The notes under the pieces: generated by a model
What the model was told of the DNA's origin: nothing
The model's input: only the letters and a program-made list of their open reading frames with translations
The model's database searches: none
Origin: Owenia fusiformis
Lineage: Eukaryota > Annelida > Polychaeta > Sabellida > Oweniidae
Length of the DNA: 62,000 nucleotides
Assembly (NCBI GenBank): GCA_903813345.2
Contig: CAIIXF020000012.1
Coordinates: forward strand, 5,703,001 to 5,765,000
Direction of reading: 5' to 3'
Part shown: in pieces, positions 56,367 through 62,000 of the stretch
Layout of the letters: the number at the start of each line of letters is the position of its first letter
Numbering within the stretch: the stretch's first letter is position 1
Translations under genes and position numbers: made by a program

Positions 56367-58172
56367 ATGCCTGTAGTGCATCCTTGTTTGGGCTGTGGAA
56401 TCAACGTTCGACTACGTCAGCAATACTTTGTATGTATTTCTTGCAAAGGATGGCAGCATCGCACCTGTACCCAATTCAGCCAACAGGACTACCGGGATAT
56501 GAAACAAGGAACAGGAATTCTAGCATGGAAGTGTTCAAGATGTCCTCGTATGGATCTAGAAGACCTGCTCAATAGTACTTCCAGCACTGACATAGGATCC
56601 CCTGAAGCTGAGAGCACCAAAGTGGATATGGATGTTGATCCAGAATACAGCACCACAATGCCAGTTGTCAACATGGACCTTCCAAATGGAGACAGTTTTA
56701 ATGTTGACCGTCCATTTGATGTACCAGACAGGTTTGAAGAGGACACTCTTCAGGAGATGTCTCTCCCTACAAACATATCTGAGCCTGTAACAGAGTCGGT
56801 AACCTACAGTATTGTGGAAGGTGCTACACAGCGGGGAAACCCCCTCCTTGTTGACTCCGAGGGGTTCATCTACACAGTCAAGAAGACTCTTCCAGGTCGT
56901 ACTACGTGGAGGTGCAAGGTTCGTGGGAAATCCGGGAACTGCAGTGCTATGGTGTTCCAATCGGAAGACATCTTCAGCAGCAGTCACCATCCTCACAACC
57001 ACTTAGCTAAACCTGGGGAAACAGTGCTGGCCAAGGTGTCTGCTCTCCTCAAGTCTAAAGCCAAAGTGGAACTATTCAAGCCTGGATCGCATCTTGTAGA
57101 AGATGTTATCATCGATGAGGCACCTCCGTCAGATCCTGGTAACGCAGAACTTGTTGTGTCACATCTCATCCGTAAGGTGAATCGGGTTCGACAGCAGCTA
57201 AGGCCAGATGAACCAACAGACTTGGCATTTGAGATTGATGATCGCTACATACCCGAGAATTTCTTACAGAAAGATCTCATCCTGAATGGGGCCCGTCATC
57301 TTGTTCTCGCCACAACAGAGCAGCTCCACCTCCTCAAGAAGGCAAAGACTTGGTATTTGGATGGAACTTTCAAAATTGTACAACTTCCCTTCACTCAACT
57401 CTTCTCTATCCATGGCTTCATGAAGGGTGACGATGGCGATATAAAACAAGTCCCACTTCTATTTTCTCTGATGTCACGTCGTCAACGCATCGACTATGAA
57501 GCCCTCTTTGACTGCGTAAAGACCCTCATTCCAGATCTCGCTGTGAAGAAGTTCGTTCTGGATTTTGAACTGGCTACCTGGAAAGCAGTACCCGGTGTAT
57601 TTCCTGATGTCAAGCTCGTTGGATGCGTATTCCACTGGACACAAGCAGTGTGGCGTAAGACCCAAGAGTTGGGGCTTTCTTCGGCTTACAACAGTGACGA
57701 GGCAGTCCACGACTACATCAGAAAGCTACTGGCCCTTCCATTCCTTCCCAGTGAGCATATCTCTGATGCATTCCAGCAGCTAGAGTTAAGATCTACAGGA
57801 GCAGTTCAACCGCTTGTAAGCTACATGAAACAGACCTGGATTACCAGCACCACATGGAACCCAGAGGCATGGAGTGTCTTCAACCAGCCTATTCGTACCA
57901 ACAACGACACTGAGGGCTGGCACAGACGCATGAACGGGAAGGCAGGGCGTTCCAATCTCCCCATGTACATGATGATCCCCTTACTTCACAGGGAAAGTAA
58001 GATAATCAGTATCAACCGACGCTTGGTGAAGGATGGAAAACTTCGTCGCTACCAACGAAAAGTCTACAAGGCCAGCCAGGGGAAGATCATGAAGTATTGG
58101 GAGCAGTATGAAGCAGAGAACATCACCACTTCAAAGCTGCTGAAGAAGATTAGCAAGATTGTGAAAGTTTAA
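56367..58172 (+). CDS. MULE transposase with PHD-like and FLYWCH zinc fingers, 601 aa
   Basis: The intronless 601-residue frame starts at ATG 56367. Residues 7-59 form a PHD-like C4HC3 finger (Cys7, Cys10, Cys23, Cys26, His31, Cys34, Cys56, Cys59). An acidic linker follows. About 160-213 is a FLYWCH-type finger (GFIYTVKKTLPGRTTWRCKV, then HHPHNH), likely binding the 16-bp end repeats. The MULE catalytic core follows, with candidate Asp332 (WYLDGTF), Asp399 (VLDFELA) and Glu516 (NNDTEGWH), and the GCVFHW block typical of the family. A basic C-terminus ends at 58172. AATAAA lies at about 58281. The intact frame inside matching ends suggests an autonomous element. Domestication is less likely because ends and target duplication are preserved. 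Confidence 0.93.
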   Translation: MPVVHPCLGCGINVRLRQQYFVCISCKGWQHRTCTQFSQQDYRDMKQGTGILAWKCSRCPRMDLEDLLNSTSSTDIGSPEAESTKVDMDVDPEYSTTMPVVNMDLPNGDSFNVDRPFDVPDRFEEDTLQEMSLPTNISEPVTESVTYSIVEGATQRGNPLLVDSEGFIYTVKKTLPGRTTWRCKVRGKSGNCSAMVFQSEDIFSSSHHPHNHLAKPGETVLAKVSALLKSKAKVELFKPGSHLVEDVIIDEAPPSDPGNAELVVSHLIRKVNRVRQQLRPDEPTDLAFEIDDRYIPENFLQKDLILNGARHLVLATTEQLHLLKKAKTWYLDGTFKIVQLPFTQLFSIHGFMKGDDGDIKQVPLLFSLMSRRQRIDYEALFDCVKTLIPDLAVKKFVLDFELATWKAVPGVFPDVKLVGCVFHWTQAVWRKTQELGLSSAYNSDEAVHDYIRKLLALPFLPSEHISDAFQQLELRSTGAVQPLVSYMKQTWITSTTWNPEAWSVFNQPIRTNNDTEGWHRRMNGKAGRSNLPMYMMIPLLHRESKIISINRRLVKDGKLRRYQRKVYKASQGKIMKYWEQYEAENITTSKLLKKISKIVKV

Positions 58173-58960
58173 AAATGGACTGTTCTAAGTGTTAAAAGGA
58201 CATTATTTCTGATGCAGTATGATATTTTGTAAATATGTAAATATGTAGTAATTATTGTAACTACACTGTATTATTGTAGAAATAAATTCATTATATCAAT
58301 TAAATATTTTCTTATCTCTTATATTATTTAATTTGAAAGCTTTGTAACAAGCAACATACGTTTTAAGCCTGGACTACAAATCTAAGGTTTTACAAAATAG
58401 GTTTTGATAATGAAATTGGTCAAATTCAAAACACAAATACACTAATACTCATATTGGAATTAAAGCAACAGCTCAACATTATCTTTATGACAGCAACCTA
58501 ATTAAATGCTTATTAGGCCATTCAAGATTTCATAATTAGGTTATTCATTTGTGAAAACAAAATTCACTCTACTTTTGTGAAAATTTTATATAAGATATAA
58601 AAATATAATGTATTAAAAAGTGATAATAGCATTTTGAAAAACAAAATGTAAATACAATGTAAGATTACAATGTTTAGAAAATTGACTTTGACTCATTAGA
58701 AATATACACAAACATAAATTTTTAATTGTATTATACAGTTGTATTAAATTCAATTCAATTAAAATATACTTGATATCTATCATAATGATTGCTTTATATG
58801 ATAAATACACTTTCAATATAATTTGAATATATCTAGGTCCGAGTTGACTAGGGTCCGAGTTAACTAGGGTCCGAGTTAACTAGGGTCCGAGTTAACTAGG
58901 GTCCGAGTTGACTAGGGTCCGAGTTAACTAGGGTCCGAGTTGACCAGATACCGTTAATTT

Positions 58961-59852
58961 CATCCGAGACCATCATAAAAATCATTTTATGTTAGTCTCA
59001 GATGTCATAAAGGGGTGAGCGAAAATAGGGATTTTGTCTGTCAAGAATGCTAATTTATTGAACATTTGAAGTAAAAGACATAACATTTTCTAATTTAAAA
59101 ACGAAATAGACTATTTTCCGGAACTGTTGACGTCGGGACATCATCCCTAAAGCTCTGTTAAACAAAGTGCAATAAAGTAGAATTTATAAAAATATGTTAA
59201 TGTATTATAGTTGTTGTTATTTTATCAACAGTATGGCGTCTAAGATAAATAATTAAGGATAAATAATTAAGGCTTTGCTCAGATGTTAAACATCCCCAAT
59301 TATATAGGTTGTATGGAAAAGACCGACCCCTTCGACCACCTACTGTATATTACAGAGGTAGCCTCAGAACAGGGATTGAAATTAAACTGTAAAAGACCAA
59401 GCAGCAGGTGGTCGGAGGGTAAAAACCATCCACAGGACATTTTGATTAACACACCACTCACATTTCCTACGGCGACCGCACGGCCTATCATTTCTGCGGT
59501 CAGTAACATTTCTGCGCTCGTCGTAATATTTCTGTGGTCTTATTACTTTTGCAGTCACATTTTCTACAGCAGCCGCACAGCCAGTTTTGAATTTCTGTTT
59601 ATTAATGTTAATTCTTCTTCTTGTATTTTATCAACATCTGTACAATTTATAAATGATGTTTGTAGTGCTAGAATATTATCAAATAAAAATTGCAAGTGAA
59701 ATATAAGTTGCTGTAGTATCATTCATCTTCATCAAAAAGTATACGTACGTATTGTGTTGTGTTTGTTGACTATTTTCATCGTACCTAAAAAGGTATGATA
59801 TTGTCCTCAGCTTGACGGGCGACAGGCGGGTGGCGTCTCACTTTCTTGTAAT
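58961..59852. other. Non-coding stretch
   Basis: An open frame of 138 codons at 59283-59699 has no recognisable domain and AT-driven composition. No other structure is seen. Confidence 0.35.
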
Positions 59853-60150
59853 CGGGATTCCAGGATAACAACTTGACGGTTTTGCTTTGAATTTTCACAC
59901 ATGTTACATGGTAAGAAGTTCTAGTGCTTATCAACTTTTCGGCGGCCATCTTGCATTCTGGCGGCCATTTTGGAAGTTTTTAGATAAATCTTGTCATCAC
60001 GATTCCAGGAAAACCACTGAATTATTAAGTTCAGATTTTTACACATGTTACATAGTAAGACGTTTTAGAGCTGATTAAATTTTCGGTGGCCATCTTGGAT
60101 TCTGGCGGCCGTTTTGAAAGTTTTTAGATAAATCTTGTTATCGCGATTCC
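59853..60150 (+). repeat. Two-copy tandem repeat of about 140 bp
   Basis: Both copies contain CGATTCCAGGA-like, TTTTCACACATGTTACAT, GGCGGCCATCTTG-like and AGTTTTTAGATAAATCTTGT segments in order. GGCGGCCATCTT is the complement of the YY1-like motif also seen in the Polinton ends. The rest is unrelated. Confidence 0.7.
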
Positions 60151-60718
60151 ACACTGCTATGTTTTAGGTGCGATTTTGTTCACCCTGTGCCTTGTCTACT
60201 AACTGTTGTTAAGTAATACAACTTTTTTTCTAAAATTATTTATATATTTGGAAAAGCTACTCAATTTTAATCAGTTGACAAGATGGGGTAAGTAGAGGTT
60301 GTATTTTACTTGGGCAGAGCCATAGAGCAGTTTAAAATCTGAGTGAAGATATTTGTTTGGAGTAATATGCCTATCTAATTATTACATTTTATTAGGCCTA
60401 CAGATAAAACGATTGTATGTCCATTTAATATGTACAAAGAGTAGACAAGATTGAAAGGTTTTAAGTCAATCCATCAAGCGGTTTGGCTTGAAATGAGTTG
60501 ACAAGACTTGACAGACGAGACCCTGGGAAAGAAAATCCGAATGGCTACTTTGGAATTTACCTTGCGCATATGGATGTTGTTCGGTGGTTAGTGTTCCGCA
60601 TCTGGTGACATTTTGGATGTTGCTTAAAATGAAAAAAAAAGGCAACATAATATTGTGAAATGGATGGTTTTGGGGGAGGTTTGGAAGCCATTTAATGTTA
60701 GATATTACATATTGTTAG
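60151..60718. other. Non-coding stretch with a dispersed-repeat fragment
   Basis: Segment 60460-60540 (CATCAAGCGGTTTGGCTTG, GTTGACAAGACTTGAC) is an inverted relative of 17100-17190 inside the second LINE. No gene is seen. Confidence 0.4.
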
Positions 60719-61250
60719 TACCTCAGTTGAAATACTCGATTTTGATTGGTCAACGAGCGGTGAATAATTTTAACTGTACACCGCGCAATGCATTGCCGGT
60801 GAATAATATTCCCAGCATTCCACTAAAATGACGTCATTATCAGACGATAAAATGGCCGCCACTAGCACTAGCCGTTTCAAAAATGTTGAAGATGAGGATA
60901 TTATTAGTCTCTTAGAGAGTAAAGACAGTCAAAATACGAAGAAAAATCTAAAACTTTGTACAAAGCTTTTAATGGACTTCGCCCAGGAGAGTAATTTGAC
61001 TCCATTGAGTGAACTTACTGCCGTGAACAACATGAACGTCTCGAGGGTCTTGATCCAACTTCAAGTCAACTTCAAGGGTCAGAAAAATCTAAGATATTCT
61101 TCGGACTAACAAAACAATTATAGACCTCTCCATTCGGTTTACTGTCAAAATTATATCCCTCGACTGTAAACCTCGACCTACGGTCTCGGTTTACAGTCTC
61201 GGGATATAATTTTGACAGTAAACCTCTGGAGAGGTCAATAATTGTATATT
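60719..61250 (+). mobile_element. Crypton-like repeat with head, ORF fragment and palindromic tail
   Basis: The head begins GTACCTCAGTTGAAATACTC with a GATTGGTCAAC block. It is followed by the open frame 60828-61109, and then by an imperfect palindrome (61104-61250) centred on CTCGACCTACGGTCTCGG. The same head and tail sequences occur inverted at 52050-53158. The element is truncated relative to a full Crypton because no tyrosine recombinase domain is present. Confidence 0.6.
60828..61109 (+). CDS. N-terminal fragment of a Crypton/KIAA1958-like protein, 93 aa
   Basis: The frame starts at ATG 60828. The block FKNVEDEDIISLLESKDSQN, then TKKNLKLCTKLLMDF, resembles the N-terminal region of Crypton-derived proteins (KIAA1958, ZMYM and QRICH1 relatives), where an E-x-N-T-K helix pair precedes a tyrosine-recombinase-like domain. 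Here the frame stops about 20 codons after this block, just at the start of the palindromic tail, so the catalytic part is missing. It may be a first exon or a truncated non-autonomous copy. A related short frame with the same start pattern lies on the minus strand at 52973-53050. The family call is inferred from pattern only. Confidence 0.5.
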   Translation: MTSLSDDKMAATSTSRFKNVEDEDIISLLESKDSQNTKKNLKLCTKLLMDFAQESNLTPLSELTAVNNMNVSRVLIQLQVNFKGQKNLRYSSD

Positions 61251-62000
61251 GTTGTCATAAAAAATGTCGCGAAATCTTACATTTACATGAAGATGCCATT
61301 TCGAGTCTGGAATTTTCTGGAAATCTCTGGAATTGATTTTATATCTTCGATCATACTTTATAAAAAAATAACACTTATATACTGATATATGAATTTAAAA
61401 AGGGGTAACACCATCTGTACACATTGATATGCGTACACCATTGCACAGAATTGGTCGAATAGCCGATAGATGTCATTCATTGATTAAACATGACGTCATA
61501 TTTGAGATCTTAAGATAAATCTGACGTCATGACGTCAGTGCCAGAAACTGAGATTGTCTTATTTTATTTTGACGTCATTCCAATGTAATGAACCAGTTAT
61601 ATCACCAAAAGTTATCATATTTTGTTTGAAATTGGCCGAAAAGTTAAAGGTATGAGGATTCTAATCTCAACGGAATCAAACAGATCTACCTTCAAAGTTA
61701 CAGAAACCTGAGATGACTAAGATACCATATGATTTTAAGTACCTCTACCAGATCGTTGAATATCCTCATTTCACCATTTTGACGCCATTTCTAATGGATT
61801 TCAATGGAGTCATGCATGAATTCCTCATGATTTTTTCAAAACAAATTGGCCGAAAAGTGTGCATGTGTACATTGCTTAAAACATGTTAAATCAGTAAAGG
61901 TTGATGTCTAGTTATAGAAACCTGAGATGACTAAGGTGGCAAATCAATATCATTCGCACAGTAAGCGTTCGAAAAATGTCTCCATTATAAATCCCATAGG
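61251..62000. repeat. Non-coding, with a direct repeat of about 213 bp (61625-61945)
   Basis: AAATTGGCCGAAAAGT occurs at about 61630 and 61843, and AGAAACCTGAGATGACTAAG at about 61701 and 61917. This indicates nearly two diverged tandem copies. No gene is seen to the window end. Confidence 0.6.

Larger units (their letters stand above)
54094..58960. mobile_element. Complete MULE-type DNA transposon with 8-bp target duplication
   Basis: GTTAATTT (54094-54101) and GTTAATTT (58953-58960) flank a 4,851-bp element (54102-58952). Its ends are GGTTCCTAGTCAACTCGGAC and the complement of GGTATCTGGTCAACTCGGAC. The ends continue as arrays of a 16-bp unit CCCTAGTYAACTCGGA, about eleven copies on the left (54104-54280) and seven on the right in inverted orientation (58838-58945). 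The single gene encodes a MULE transposase. An intact frame, exact duplication and near-identical arrays suggest recent activity. Mutator-like elements usually make 8-11-bp duplications, which fits. Confidence 0.92.

Overview
The window is eukaryotic, AT-rich and intron-bearing, from an animal genome crowded with transposons. Split genes with GT-AG introns, a PHD/FLYWCH/MULE transposase, LINE fragments, satellites and foldback elements fit an aquatic invertebrate. A mollusc such as a bivalve is my best guess from the repeat style, but nothing here proves the species. One 500-base run of N (50001-50500) marks an assembly gap.

The centrepiece is a complete Polinton/Maverick (polintovirus-like) element at 24715-47693, 22,979 bp. 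It is bounded by long terminal inverted repeats that begin AGTAGTCTATATACG and by an exact 6-bp target duplication GATGTC (24709-24714 and 47694-47699). Every core gene is present and reads through once introns are allowed for: a packaging ATPase, an adenain-like cysteine protease, a double jelly-roll major capsid protein, a minor capsid (penton-like) protein, a retrovirus-type integrase with a C-terminal chromodomain, and a 13-exon protein-primed DNA polymerase B. Accessory genes are a possible PC4/Sub1-like DNA-binding protein, three small basic proteins, three orphan proteins of 238, 371 and 368 residues, and two related cysteine-rich type I membrane proteins. A tRNA-Cys(GCA) gene lies just inside the right terminal repeat. 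Transcription runs in blocks: left leftward orphan; rightward PC4-like, ATPase and basic genes; a long leftward block from polB through integrase, capsid and protease genes; then rightward orphan, leftward membrane genes, rightward orphan and tRNA. The terminal repeats carry repeated YY1-like, CRE and CCAAT motifs and look like promoters as well as integrase substrates.

Left of the Polinton (1-24708) there is no confident host gene. There are small transposon families (ends CAGGCCCGTAGCCAG; TTAA-flanked elements), a decayed LINE on the minus strand at about 14340-19560 that has been split by at least three later insertions, and a higher-order satellite at 21660-23840. The satellite monomers translate on the minus strand to a short stretch that matches an exon lying to the right of the Polinton (49369-49425), so the satellite appears to be an amplified exon relic.

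Right of the Polinton (47700-62000) are an uncharacterised host gene fragment (48880-49521), a local duplication beside the gap, a 2,987-bp foldback element with 5-bp target duplication (50807-53793), a complete MULE DNA transposon (54102-58952) with an intact 601-residue transposase and inverted arrays of a 16-bp repeat as its ends, and a fragment of a Crypton/KIAA1958-like gene (60828-61109) followed by a palindromic tail also found inside the foldback element.
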